In this document: positions 33,848 through 45,158 of the stretch, one piece after another
Numbering within the stretch: the stretch's first letter is position 1
How the letters are laid out: the number at the start of each line of letters is the position of its first letter
Assembly (NCBI RefSeq): GCF_000004195.4
Contig: NC_030677.2
Coordinates: 62,130,222 to 62,194,221, forward strand
Source of the DNA: Xenopus tropicalis
Lineage: Eukaryota > Chordata > Amphibia > Anura > Pipidae
Direction: 5' to 3'
DNA length: 64,000 bases
Position numbers and translations under genes: made by a program
Notes under the pieces: generated by a model
What the model saw: only the letters and a program-made list of their open reading frames with translations
Database searches by the model: none
What the model was told of the DNA's origin: nothing

Positions 33848-36789
33848 GAATATAAATACATGACTGTCTGTTGTTTTTATAAATACATAGATAAGGTTCT
33901 GTAAAGCAGCCACAATGACCCTGCAATGATTCCAGCGATGTGAAAGTATTTGGCAGGCTATTAAATGTACCAGCGGTGGGATATTTTTTTCAATAATATG
34001 TAGAGCCTCGGCAGCGTTACAAATATTTGCCAAAGATCCACAACAAAGCGACCGGTTCTATTATTTGTGGGAATAAATGAATAGCAACCTATTTTTGTTA
34101 AAAACGTCTATAGAATACTGTTTAATAAGCAGAATGAAGACTTTTGCTTCTAACTAGAACATTCCCTGCTGTTCTAATGAATTCTATTAAATATTCCTTG
34201 CTCAGCCAGCACAGATTCACATTTAATGATAGCACATTATTTAATCAATCTAAAGTTGTCACTAATGAATGAGAGATCACGCTTATCAGCTTCAGAGCTG
34301 AATTACTGTATGCGCCCTGCCTGGGGCTGCATCAGTTCTTCAGTTCTAAGGGACCATATCCGTACTAGGAGACCCAGTTACAGCCATTGATTGAAACACC
34401 AGACTGTTATGTGCAGAGCCACATGCTGCCATTTTGCCTTACGGATACCATCTTGTCACAGTATTAGCATTGGAAATTAGGGTCCTTAAATGTCCTATTT
34501 TGGCTCAGTGCATTACATACAGTATGTGTGTTAAAAATCTTGGTGGGCTCAGGTCCTGTTGGCCCTGCTGCCTGCCCACTTTGAAAAGCTTCAAACAAAT
34601 TTAAACGACCATCTTTATATTTTCCCCAAAGGTGCAGCCTGATTGATGTTGGGCAGTAAGTAGTTGTGCAGAGAAGTGGGGCAGAAAGTGGGTAGGCAGG
34701 GGTTAGGGTGGGGGATTTCTGTGTGGCGGTGGTTGGGTGATGGGCTCTTGACTTGACTACAGAGTCTGCCCATGTACCCCATCATTGTATGCAGTGCACA
34801 TACAAAAGCTACTATTTAATAATTAAAGTTAAATATCTTGCAAACTTCGTAACAGCTTTCATGGAGTCACTGGCAGCTAGTCTAGTTCCACTTTTTTACA
34901 TGGATAAATCTTTTTCTCCATTTTTAATATGAGCTTAGCTTAGGAATGTAGGAATAGCTAAGGCTTCATTTCACTATGAGTCAAACACATGTGGCTATTT
35001 TCTTGGTAACACCCACTGGTGCCAGTGGGAGGCAAAACAACCAGATGTGCTCAACTCCCTATTTATGTTAGGTCTTAAGTGTCTTGGGAGTAGAAAGAAA
35101 ACATATTGAAGCATAGGGCATGGGTCCTAAAAAAGATCTCTCCTGCTTTCCCCTAAAGTTATTGTTCTTAATTAGAAGTAAGCCTGTTTCCGCCCAATCA
35201 AGTTTATGCTTGATGTAATGAACCCGTGTCCCAGTATTTTAAACACCAAATTTCTGATGAATTGCAAAAACAAGCGCTTTGTTGTGGAATGGTCTCAGTT
35301 CTGTAACGGACATTTGATCTGCTTATTTTTCTGTGGAAAGGCTTCACATGACCTGGACTCCAGCACACTGAAAGGCGACTTTGTTTCTTTTTTTTTTTAC
35401 CGTCTTTGCGTTCGCTGTTCATACTATTATTAAAATGCATGATTTCACTTTGTAAAATATAGCTTTGGCTGGTTCCAGACGGGGCACAAACGCGCATTTG
35501 TGTTCTTTAACTATTTGAATAAACATATCACTTGGACTTTTTTCAGACTGGGGGTCAGAGCGATTGTACGTGCATGTGGAGGAGACATCTGGTTTTCATT
35601 TCTGCAAAACTCCAATTTCCTATTTTCCATGGAGACTGTTTTGTCAAACTTCCATTTTTTATAAGTGTAATTGTATCCCTTACTTGCCTCATAAAGAAAA
35701 CAGGGTCTAGAGGGGGGATGGAAGGAGAAAGAGGGAGTTTTGGAATTCCTTGAGATGGAAGCACTGAACTGTGGATAGAATTGAGACTAGTGTAGCATGC
35801 AGTACATTCTCTTAAGACAAAACTGAAAAAAGTGAAATCCCCCTGCACAGTGCAAATGAATCATATCACCTGGCCCTATAGGATCTGCCCTTGGTCTATG
35901 TAACTCTGCAAATGTAAAAATGAAAGAGACAATAATGAGAATGTAAATTCATGCTATATACCATACAACACAATATAAAAGGGGAAAGGGGCCATAAGCA
36001 GGAAAACAATCAGATCTTTCTAGAGAACTGGACCAACCCATACACAATACAGGGGTCACACATCCACTAAAATGTTTCTAAAAATGGCAAGTTATATAAT
36101 GTTTTTTATATCTTGATTAAGGCAAACACATGCATAAACTTTTGAACTTGTGAACGCGCTATTCAGGCACGTCATACTTAAAAAACAAACAAACCCAGAG
36201 GAATGATCAGGTCATTTCTGGACCCCCACTCTTGGTTTCATGGAAACTGTACAAGGGAAGCACAGGGAGAAAGACTGAGAGAGAGAGGGGAAAAAATGGT
36301 ACGGAGAAATGAAAGCGAATAAGGAAGAAGTTAGCAGCGGAGAAAGTAGGTCAGGACATGATAATAGCTTAAAGTTATTCCAATTTCTGTCTGGGAAATC
36401 TTTCATGTTATGCTTTCACATCTGAGATTTACATTAGTCATTATTTTATAAAAAAAAAAAAAAAATTGCAAGCAGCTATATGAATTGATAGTACTGAATA
36501 TGTGGGTAATCAAAAGCCCTAAATTCAGCCGTGTAAAGAAGAATTCATTTTATTTTATAAAGGTATGGGTCTCATATCCGGACACTAGATATTCAGAAGA
36601 CTACAAGGAGGCCACTTTCCACAGAGCCCACTTTCCTCAGCCCCCATCTCATCCATTTATCAGGCACTGAACAGACAGAAATCAACTTGTGTGCATTTTC
36701 TTTCAAAAACCACTCCATGTGCTCAACGACTGGTAGATGACAGTCCTGTCAGTGCGCACACAAATGGCGTGGAGAGGGGCTAAATCTTA
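33848..36789. other. Intergenic, no gene; possible regulatory block at about 34.08-34.34 kb
   Basis: No coding frame is convincing. The 34080-34340 stretch (TTAATGATAGCACATTATTTAATC, AATGAATGAGAGATCACGC; quoted only in part) is repeat-free and unique-looking. The 35180-35850 frames on both strands show no domain. Confidence 0.35.
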
Positions 36790-37003
36790 GGGGCAGATTT
36801 ATCAAAATGTGAGTTTAAAGCTAAATACATACACCCATGTTCTATTCATATCTTTGTGATTTTTAAAAGTGTATTTACCAAATGATGAGTCCTAACTTTC
36901 ACCCATTGATACATACACTTCTAAAAATCCCATAGGAATGAATGGATCGTGGGTGAGTTTTTATGTATTAAGCTCTAAACTCGCATTTTGATAAATCTGT
37001 TTC
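36790..37003. mobile_element. MITE family H with 9-bp duplication
   Basis: A 214-bp palindromic element with ends GGGGCAGATTTATCAAAATG and its near complement. It is flanked by the direct repeat TAAATCTTA (36781-36789 and 37004-37012). The half-element at 47485-47572 shares TAAAAATCCCATAGGAAT and GAGTTTTTATGTATTAAGCT. A long duplication of 8-9 bp suggests hAT or a similar group. Non-coding. Confidence 0.78.
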
Positions 37004-37216
37004 TAAATCTTAGGCAGAAATAAGTGCAATGTGTGCCACTAGCCTAAGGAATGTCCATCTAACTCTGTCAAAGATTGAATGTGCCCCAAACTTGCTGTAG
37101 AAAGCAGGGAGAGATGATTTCAAGGGTTTGTGACCTAAATCATAGCATTGGTACAAAATGCTCCAGAGGCAGAGGAGCCAGAATGGGAAATGGTTTTGCA
37201 TGGAAGTCGCACTCTA

Positions 37217-37345
37217 ATGCAGTGATCTCCAACCAGTGCCTCAGGGGCAACATGTTGCTCACCAACCCCTTGGATGTTGCTCTCAGTGCCCCCAAACCAG
37301 TTAGCTATTTCTGAATTCCTGACTTAGTGGCAAGTTTTGGTTGAA
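37217..37345. mobile_element. Fragment of the ATGTTGCTC repeat family I
   Basis: Starts CAGTGATCTCCAACCAGTGC and includes GGCAACATGTTGCTCACCAA and CCCCTTGGATGTTGCTC. It is the same family as the split copy at the right end of the window (62695-64000). The region to about 37540 may be an extension of it. Confidence 0.65.
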
Positions 37346-38535
37346 TAAAAACAAGATTAACCCTCCTGTAATCCAATAGTGAGCATAGAGGCTACCTACT
37401 GGGGGTTTCTTTGGAGACACAAAGCATCCCTGCTAAGGGGCTCAGCTTGCCTTGAGCTGGTACAGAAGCCCAAAACACAATGTGCAGAATTTCTTTACTT
37501 CTTCCTACTTCTTTAGTTAGGCTTTAGTTCTCCTTTAAGTAAGACATTAAAAAAAATATTTTTTAGCCAGGTAATTGCCAGGTAATTTTTATAATAGATT
37601 AATGCATTTATCAAGGCAAATCAACATGTCATTTCATCAGAATGTATTTGACTGCTTTGAGCCGTTGCACATCATTCTGTTCTATGGAGTATTAAAGAGT
37701 GGTGGCAAAAGGACACATTCAAATGCATTTCTAAACCTTCACTGTTGGCAGCTGATAATTAAAGATAAGAGAAGGAAAAGGCAAAGTTGGAGATCATTAA
37801 GAGAGGAGCGGGAGAAAGTGCGCTTTCCACTTCATTAAAGACAACTTTCAGTAATGGAACTGTATTAAAAAAGAAAATGAACTCTACGGGACTTTACAGT
37901 AGAAGTGATTTATCAAAGGCTACTGCAAACTAGCGCTAAAACTGTTCCAGCTGGTGGAGTACATTCTCTGAAGAGCACATGGCCTGGGTGAGACAAACAC
38001 ACTAATTACAGTTTAGATGCAAAGAACCGCAACTGAATATAAATAGGCACCCACAAGTCACATGCATGCACTCTTAATATCTGCATCGCTTCTCAGGTGT
38101 ATATATTACTGCAACATATTCCAGAGAAACTTCTGTAAAAGCCAGGGCCAGAACATCCGACATAAAATAAGTATTTGTGGGGAAAGGCATGCAGATATAG
38201 CTAATCCTAAGCCTCTATCTGTCCCACTGTGCCCCCTAGTTCTGTAAAGCAGATGAACAAAAACCCAATTCAGATACAAGAGAATTCACTGCTGCTTACC
38301 AGCACCATGTCCACCCTCTTGCTGTTATCTCCTTATGGTCTGATATTTTATTTCTACTTAATGTAACACTGTTGATCATTTATTTGCAGCATTCAGTTAC
38401 CTTCTGTGGTGCTTACTTTCTGGCACAATCCTAGATTTTTCCTTATTGGTATGGAGAGAGACTGTGTAGGTCCACTATGAGGCAGTGACACCCAAGGGGG
38501 ACCCTGGATTGTAGCAGTGGTAAAATCTTCTAGGA
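37346..38535. other. Intergenic, nothing firmly recognised
   Basis: Repeat-poor after 37545. No coding frame with domain evidence. Confidence 0.4.
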
Positions 38536-39859
38536 CAGGGCTGTCCAACTGGCAGCCCGTGATCCCCCTCTGTGTGACCCCCCCACCTGTCTGGCTACTT
38601 TGATATCTTACCTTTGTGTAAAATTTAAATGGTATCAGTACTGAGATTAACTGGCCCCCTGCATTGCTCACACCTCAGATTCAGCGTGTAATCCGCCTGT
38701 ATTGTTTAATCAGGTAATCCCATGTACTGTTCACACCTTTTAATGCCTGCATTGTTTACCCCTGTATTGTTCACACCTCAGGCTGTAATCACCCACCTTG
38801 TTCACCTATTCACACCTCAGACATTCCCTCTGACACATCCAGCATTGTGTCACTGTATGCTGTCTGTGTGTGTGCCATAGGGCAGGCATAGTATGGCACA
38901 CATAGGCAGGGGAGGGCAGGCATAATATGGCACACATAGGCAGGGGAGGGCAGGCATAATATGGCAAACATAGGCAGGGGAAGGCAGGCAGAGTTTGCCA
39001 CACACAGGCAGGGTATGGCAGGCAGAGTATGGCATGCAGAGTATGGCACACACAGGCAGGGTATGGCAGGCAGATTATGGCACACATGGGTAGGGCAGGG
39101 CAGGCATAGTATGGCAGACACAGGCAGCATAGGGAAGGTAGAGTATGGCACACACAGGCAGCATAGGGAAGGCAGAGTATGGCACACACAGGCAGCATAG
39201 GGAAGGTAGAGTATGGCACACACAGGCAGCATAGGGAAGGCAGAGTATGGCACACACAGGCAGCATAGGGAAGGCAGAGTATGGCACACACAGGCAGCAT
39301 AGGGAAGATAGAGTATGGCACACACGGGCAGGGTAGGGCAGACAGTACTCTGCCTGCACTATGTCTCCCCTTTGCTGCCTGTGTGTGCCATACTCTGCCT
39401 TTCCTTATGTTGCCTGTGTGTGCCATACTCTGCCTGTCCTATGCTGCCTGTGGGATGTGAACCTGGCAGTGGTTTGTTATGGAAGTTTGTTAGCATTTGG
39501 AAATAGTCATTATATGGTCCCTAAGGTGTGTAATTATATGCTGGGGTTTGCTGTGCTATCCAGAGAGGAGGAGGCATATGGATTTAAGCGTATGTCTTAA
39601 TACGACATAATATAATTCTTTCACATATGAATGAAGGGTGATATCCCTTCAGTGAGCACCAACCATTGGGTTTTTGCTGTGTTGCCACCATTAATGTGGG
39701 GATGGCCTTAAAAGCTCTTGTGATAACTTGGGTGTAGTTTGAAGTGGGTGGGTGCAGTTTAAAAAAGGGGAGTGGTCAAAACTGGCTTCCATTATCGGCT
39801 CTCCACCATGTAGGCCAGAAAGCTCCGGCCCTCGGTATCACAGAAGTTGGACAGCACTG
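38536..39859. mobile_element. hAT (Buster-pattern) element with internal minisatellite, copy 1
   Basis: A 1324-bp element with ends CAGGGCTGTCCAACTGGCAG and, inverted, CAGTGCTGTCCAACTTCTG. It is flanked by TTCTAGGA and CTCTAGGA (38528-38535 and 39860-39867; 7 of 8 match). The nnnTAnnn target pattern is that reported for Buster-type hATs. The interior holds a 34-bp minisatellite. Compared with the copy at 62782 it lies in the opposite orientation. No transposase is visible. The overlapping long frames over it are artefacts of the tandem repeat. Confidence 0.82.
38878..39450. repeat. 34-bp minisatellite inside the hAT element, with inverted segment
   Basis: Units of the form AGGCAGCATAGGGAAGGCAG + AGTATGGCACACAC (34 bp) repeat about six times in register at 39120-39325. 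More divergent units lie at 38878-39115. From about 39350 to 39445 units run in the opposite orientation (TGTGTGCCATACTCTGCC), so the array can fold back. A 34-bp unit without stops shifts the frame by one per unit, giving open 34-residue periodic frames in all three phases. Confidence 0.9.
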
Positions 39860-40195
39860 CTCTAGGAAAATATTAATACCACAGAGAATTGCCTCTACTA
39901 CACTTACTGTCATTAACACTATAAAAAATCCACAGTAGAAATACTTTGGCATGTAGACTACAGCTTCCCAAATACTTACAAAGTGCTTTTTAAAAAGAAT
40001 TGTAAAAATAAATGTCTACACCATCAGACAAGTCCATGGCCAAACTGTTAGTCTCTTTGCTACATTTTCAGCAGAGCCCTTCCATTTGCACACTGCCTCC
40101 CAGAATTTCCACAGGCTGTACCATTGTGTTAGAGCTATATTCATGAGGATCAGGAGGGGGGAGGCACATAGAGGTAGGCCACTGCCAGGTCTGGA

Positions 40196-40342
40196 CTCAA
40201 ATAAAAAATATGCCCTGGCATTTCAAGTACAAAAAAAGGCCCAAACAGTCCCCACCAGTCCACTAAATAGTGACTGCCTATGGAATCTTAAAGCAGCCCT
40301 TCTTGCATTTGCCAGAATCCACAGATTGCCAGTCCAGGCCTG
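40196..40342. mobile_element. hAT MITE family J, copy 1
   Basis: 147 bp, ends CAGGTCTGGACT and complementary AGTCCAGGCCTG, with flanks GCCACTGC and GCCCCTAC (6 of 8 match). It shares CCACTAAATAGTGACTGCCT-like and TTGCCAGAATCCACAGATTG segments with the copy at 50750. Confidence 0.72.
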
Positions 40343-41002
40343 GCCCCTACCCATCATCAACATGTCTGCTACCAACTTGTTCATCATTCACATATGTAGT
40401 TTAAAAAATGGCAAGAGATGCAGGCCACAACTGGGCCCTGTTATTACCATCTGCCCTATGACTGCCCCGCATCTCCTGTAGCCTGCTCTTTGGCCAATCA
40501 GCAGTAGTGTAGGCAGTATAACAAATACAGATGTGTGATTGGTTATTGTGGATTATGGTTCTATTTCAAATTCCCCGTTCATTGCATAAACCCTGATTTG
40601 TCTATGTTTTGTAACATATCAGTTTATATTTATGCACAGATTTCTCATATGTCTGATGGACCTGAGAGATCATCTGTGCATGGAAAATATCAGGTTGGTT
40701 AATCAGTTTCTGATATCCCAATACTGTACATGTATAAGGTACAGGTATAGGGTAATGTGCTATACTTTAGCTAAACGTCTTCAAGTAAATAGCCTACAGG
40801 CTTATTAGGGCATATTGGACCTTACTCGTTGCATTGATATCTTACCAATAATCCTGTGGGATAATTGGTCAACTATTTAACTTTTCAGGTATTTTGACTT
40901 GGCTTAGCAACACTACTGTGGCCAAACAGAGCTGTGTAGCAGTGCTATCATTGTTAAAGACTTTAAAGGAGCTCCAGGTTAGATGCTGTACAGACAGAGG
41001 AG
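40343..41002. other. Intergenic, nothing firmly recognised
   Basis: Contains an ATTGGTTATTGTGGATTATG word at about 40540 similar to the old repeat at 16 kb. No gene. Confidence 0.35.
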
Positions 41003-42180
41003 CGCAACACATGTAGGGTTTTTATGTTTTTTATTAAAAACTTCACAATAAAGAATTAACATAACTCAGACCGACATGCCGGCCAATAATTACAACTTAC
41101 AACCAAAATTCACCCCCCCCCCCAGTCCACTGGCCAAATGTCCCGATGAAGAACTTGACAAATGGACAAAAGCAGTCTCAGTGCAATGAAGAGTCTATGC
41201 CTTTGCCGTGGATTTCTGGGAGAGGACGGTGGAAAATCAAAACTATTTACATCCATAGGAATTTGTTGCTCCCGGTGGTCTGAAGGAGCAAGATCCAAAA
41301 TAGGGAGCTTTGCAGGTCCAGAAAGCTCCAAGTTCCATGTAAGAACACAGTCTAATAACAATGTTAAAACTCCTAGAAAACCTGGGAGAAACATATTGTT
41401 ACCTGAACTATGGCCCCATGGGGATCCCAGTTGAGACCACAAATAACCAGAATGCCAGGCAGCAGCTAACAGGATAAGGGCGGCTAATGTGTACTCTGGT
41501 ATCATGGCACTGGGACGCACAGCTTGGCCAACTCACTAACCATTGCTCTCACCATGCTATCTACAGAGATGTTAGGGTGCCCAATGGTCTGCTTGCACCG
41601 GAACTGCCACAGGAAATACGTGAAGACCGACACAATGATGTAAGTGTTGTCAGCACTGTAGGCGGAGTTATCTAGCGTTCCATAGGCCAGGTGAGCGTAT
41701 CTGGACAGTTTAGAGAAGGAAACTGTAACTCTGTTGCCAGGGCTGGATTTAAGTTCTCGGTGCCCCGAGGCCAACCCCCGCCCCCCCATGCGCGAACGCG
41801 CGGCGCCCTCTCCCCCCGAGTGCGCATGCGCGATCAACGCGCATGCGCAATCGCACATTTAAACTCCCATACGGAGCAGTGGGGAAAGGTCCCGACTGCT
41901 CTGTATGGGAGCCAAATTTAAAAATTCTGTTGTGCCCCTAAACTTGTGCCGCCCTAGGCCCGGGCCTTTGTGGCCTTTCCACAAATCCGGGCTTGTCTGT
42001 TGCTAGGGAACACCTGACCGCTGTTGACACTGGGCAGTGAACCAAAAAATGGCTTTGAATTTCCTCAACAGCACATCCCCAGGGGCACACCCTGTCCTGC
42101 CGAGAGAGGTGCCGGTAATTACCCCGCACCTTCAGTTTCCCATGCAGAGACAGTCACTGAACGTCGTACAGTTTGGGAGC
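41003..42180 (-). pseudogene. 3' end of a Tx1/L1-like LINE, interrupted and frameshifted
   Basis: On the minus strand, 42129 to about 41975 encodes a stretch ending in CAVEEIQSHFLVHCP. This resembles the Cys/His knuckle after the reverse transcriptase of L1-clade elements. After a nested insertion, 41735-41525 encodes SKLSRYAHLAYGTL and YIIVSVFTYFLWQFRCKQTI, resembling the C-terminal end of Tx1-like ORF2 proteins. The two parts are in different frames even when the insert is removed. AT-rich sequence with AATAAA words at about 41045-41010 would be the 3' end. The family is recognised by motif only. The unidentified 136-codon frame at 41110-41520 is probably its 3' UTR. Confidence 0.6.
41737..41965. 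mobile_element. hAT-like family G element nested in the LINE
   Basis: A 229-bp insertion starting CCAGGGCTGGATTTAAG and ending GCCGCCCTAGGCCCGGGC. It is flanked by CTCTGTTG and CTTTGTGG (41729-41736 and 41966-41973; 6 of 8 match). The CpG-rich centre has GCGCATGCGC words on either side of TCAAC. Family membership is shown by segments shared with 23798-23979. Confidence 0.72.
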
Positions 42181-42738
42181 ATAGCATATTTATGCAGAAT
42201 GCTTTTGGTATTTGTCGTAACAGTTTCTCTTATGATCATATGTGTTCTACTCAGGTTATAGAGCGGGAGATGAGGTCATTGCTGCTTAGTTAACCACTCT
42301 ATTGAATTTCATTTTATTGAATTTAATTGTATCCTTCCTATAAAACCTTGCAAGTCCCAATAAAATGCGAGATTCATTTTTCCTGCTGAAACTCATTTCG
42401 GTTAATGAAAGCTTAAAGCAGGTACAAATTCTGTCACTTGGCTACAAATGCAAAATATCCTCCCACGCAGTCTTCAAAGACAGCATATCATTATTTAACC
42501 ATGAATTAAAATGACCATATAACATATATTTTAAAAAGAAGGCTTGTCTAGAATGTCTGAAAAAAGAGAGAAAAATCCTTCTGCTTGGCACATTATTTAA
42601 CTGCAAAATTAAAATATAATCCCCCAGTCCTACCCCACAGGCTTTTGCCATGTAGCCAGCTTTTGCTTCTGAGAAGCTGAATAGCTATCAGCATGCAGAT
42701 GCACAATACAATCGAAATATCCAAATTAGAGAAGCTAT
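42181..42738. other. Intergenic, nothing recognised
   Basis: May include upstream remains of the LINE, too decayed to read. Confidence 0.35.
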
Positions 42739-43062
42739 TTAAAGGGGCAGTGTACACCTAAAATACACAAAAGCCATGAACATTTTAAATTATACATATA
42801 TTGAATATGTAAATGATAAATGATATGTTTATAAGTGGTGCATAGTGATGTCATTAATTATAATCAGTGTTTAGTGATGTAATTTGTGTCATTTGACTCC
42901 CTGAAACTTCTGTATTATAAAAATAAATACCCCCTGTTATACAGTAAAATATGAAGTCACCTTGATGTTCCAAGACCTATATAAAAGCCCTTGGCCTTTT
43001 CCTCATGCTTTTATATGAACAATGAACTCATTGAAGACTTCTAATTGCCTTATATTTTACAA
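42739..43062. mobile_element. Kolobok/T2-like element, left part
   Basis: Begins TTAAAGGGGCAGTGTACACC on a TTAA target. The body is AT-rich and non-coding, and is followed by a family C MITE. The matching right terminus was not found, so the element is truncated or runs on diverged to about 43490. Confidence 0.6.
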
Positions 43063-43065
43063 TAA

Positions 43066-43338
43066 GGGCTCTGGCACACGGGGAGATTAGTTGCCCGCGA
43101 CAAATCTTCTGTGTCTCGGGCGACTAATCTCCCCGAAATGCCATCCCACCGGCGAAAATGTAAATCGCCGGTGGTATGGCAAACGCGGCGGCGTGATTTC
43201 AGTGAAATCACGCCGCCGCGTATGCCATCCCACTGGTGATTTACATTTTCGCCGGTGGGATGGCAATCCGGGGAGATTAGTCGCCCGCGAACAGTGAGTT
43301 TTGTCGCGGGCGACTAAACTCCCCGTGTGCCAGAGCCC
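43066..43338. mobile_element. Palindromic MITE family C, copy 2
   Basis: A 273-bp near-perfect palindrome, GGGCTCTGGCACACGGGGAG at both ends, flanked by TAA (43063-43065 and 43339-43341). The centre includes a GGCGTGATTTC...GAAATCACGCC hairpin. It is GC/CpG-rich and probably inserted into the Kolobok-like element that starts at 42739. Confidence 0.85.
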
Positions 43339-43539
43339 TAAAGCTATATATACACCTTTTCAACACCTATTTTAAAAATAAATAGAAGTTACACTGAAAT
43401 ATACATTCTGCCTATTCTTATAAATTAAAAAATGTTTAGTTCTTGGGTTATTTTATAATATAGCAGTAACAGAGTATTATTTTGCTTGACAGTGCAGCGT
43501 CAATTCCGCAGGCTCCCTTACCTTATCTCTTTTTCCCCC

Positions 43540-44010
43540 ACCCCCGGTACCTCAGAGACAATAATGACGTCCAGGATGGCATATAACAGGTCGCAGCTTT
43601 ATTAACAGAAAATATGTAAATATATAAATACAAAATAATTTATCAACATATTAACAATAACCATCCATATTATGCCCATTGGAATGCTTGCCCACTCCAA
43701 ACCACCAACCATGGCTGCCTGCCATGCCGGCCACCTTCGGCAGCAGCTTCAGGTGGGCAAGTGAGAACAGACAACCAGAATCCACTACTCTCCTGGGACC
43801 CTTGTCCGAGGAGGTTACCATCCTACCGTAAGCTGTGACAGCATAAACAAATCCCCAACCTGGTCCACCTTGCTTATATTCAAGGGTGGGAAAATGCTCC
43901 TTGACTTTCCACAAGGTAATGGTACCGCCTCTTCCTCTGCTGTTAGCTTCCCTATCCTGGTCCCTCCTCTTACTTCACAAACCCTCCTTCCCCCTGTCAT
44001 AGCCTGTATT
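43540..44010 (-). mobile_element. Possible retroelement 3' end (minus strand)
   Basis: GC-rich sequence with an 87-codon minus frame (43914-43651) that ends in GKHSNGHNMDGYC. It is followed on that strand by an AT-rich stretch with AATAAAGCTGCGACC at about 43600. This resembles the 3' end of a retrotransposed transcript or LINE, but I cannot name the family. Confidence 0.3.
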
Positions 44011-44569
44011 GCCTTCCACTGCCCCTGCTGTTCCTAGCACAGTCAAGGCTCCTGCTACCTTATAGGTACGGAGCACCCTTCTTACTTACTAAAGATTTTC
44101 ATTCATATAGGCCATGATATACAGTATCTATTAAAAATGAGTCTAAAACATAGATAGTTACATTGCTTTAGGCTTGGGCCACATGTGGCGGATTCTCTGC
44201 CTGCGGATAAACACAGGACAAGGACCTGCCCCTACGCTCCTAAAAGCTTCTTGATGTGCCTGTACCCGAAGCCATTGTGTCGGCCTGTGGAGAGGATTTT
44301 TTCATGGAACTGCTCAAATATCTAGTATTTTTAATAGATACTTTATATCTTACCATTAATTAGCTGAGATTACCTTTTTAGAGCGTTTGCCTGACCACCA
44401 ACTCCCAGCCTTTAATCCAGTGCAATGCATTTGTTTCCAAAGGCATGGAGTGTTCCAGGTTGTGTGCATGGGTACATACTAACATTTTTCTTTATTGAAA
44501 ATGCATTTTGCAGGGGTATATTGAAATATATGAAGCTCTACATTATGCAAAGTTCATATGTTTTTATCT
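44011..44569. other. Intergenic, nothing recognised
   Basis: No gene or repeat boundary identified. Confidence 0.35.
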
Positions 44570-44885
44570 TTGGCTCAGTGGCTAGCACATCTGCCTTGCA
44601 GTGCTGGAGTCCTGGGCTTGATTCCGGCTTGGGCACTATCTGCAAGGAGTTTGTATGTTCTTCCTATGTCTGCATGGGTTTCCTCTGGGTACTCCGGTTT
44701 CCTCCCACACTCAAAAACATACAAGCAGGTTAATTGTCTTCTGATAAAAATTGTGCATAAATGTCACAAGGACCTTAGATTGTAAGCTCCACTGTCGCAA
44801 GGACTGAGGTGAATGATGTATAATTTATGTAAAGCACTGTGAAAAATGTGTGGCACTATATAAATACAGGAAATAAATAAATATT
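44570..44885 (+). mobile_element. tRNA-derived SINE with LINE-like tail (family E), best copy
   Basis: The head TGGCTCAGTGGCTAGCAC fits a pol III A box, and CCTGGGCTTGATTCCGGC fits a B box, at tRNA-like spacing. There follows a conserved body (CTGCAAGGAGTTTGTATGTT, GGTTTCCTCCCACACTC, GGTTAATTGTCTTCTGATAA, GACCTTAGATTGTAAGCTCC) and an AAATAAATAAATA tail. It is not a functional tRNA. Diverged copies are at 19.6, 23.5, 26.3 and 52.4 kb. Confidence 0.75.
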
Positions 44886-45039
44886 TTATTGCTCTGGTAC
44901 TGACACACAAACTAATGCATAGAGTAGAGTGGTAGGAGGAGAGGCAGTAGTTCAAAAAGCTTTAAAGAAATTCACATTAGTAGGAGAACAGATATTTTTT
45001 TTGACCAATTATATAAATTGGTCAAAATAAAATAAAGAT

Positions 45040-45158
45040 TGAAAAAAAACTAAATTTTACTAACTTGTTTAGTGCATGTAAAGTTTATTTTGCTTTATAA
45101 GCATAGTAGAAGAGGATGTGGAATTATTTCTTAGGATGACAGAACCCCTTTAAGGAAT
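45040..45158. mobile_element. Right-end fragment of the Kolobok-like element seen at 55897
   Basis: Shares TAAAGTTTATTTTGCTT, GAATTATTTCTTAGG and a terminal GACAGAACCCCTTTAA with 56740-56821. The left part is missing. Confidence 0.6.

Noticed and set aside
38806..39426. 206- and 171-codon Cys/Pro-rich frames on the minus strand
   Set aside because: They are a translation of the 34-bp minisatellite inside a hAT element and occur in several frames at once.
41110..41520. 136-codon minus-strand frame with two hydrophobic segments, possible membrane protein
   Set aside because: It directly follows the LINE ORF2-like end on the same strand and precedes AATAAA words, so it is more likely LINE 3' UTR. 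I could not match it to any protein.
44570..44640. Possible tRNA gene
   Set aside because: A and B box-like words are present but the cloverleaf stems and anticodon arm do not form, and a SINE body and tail follow.
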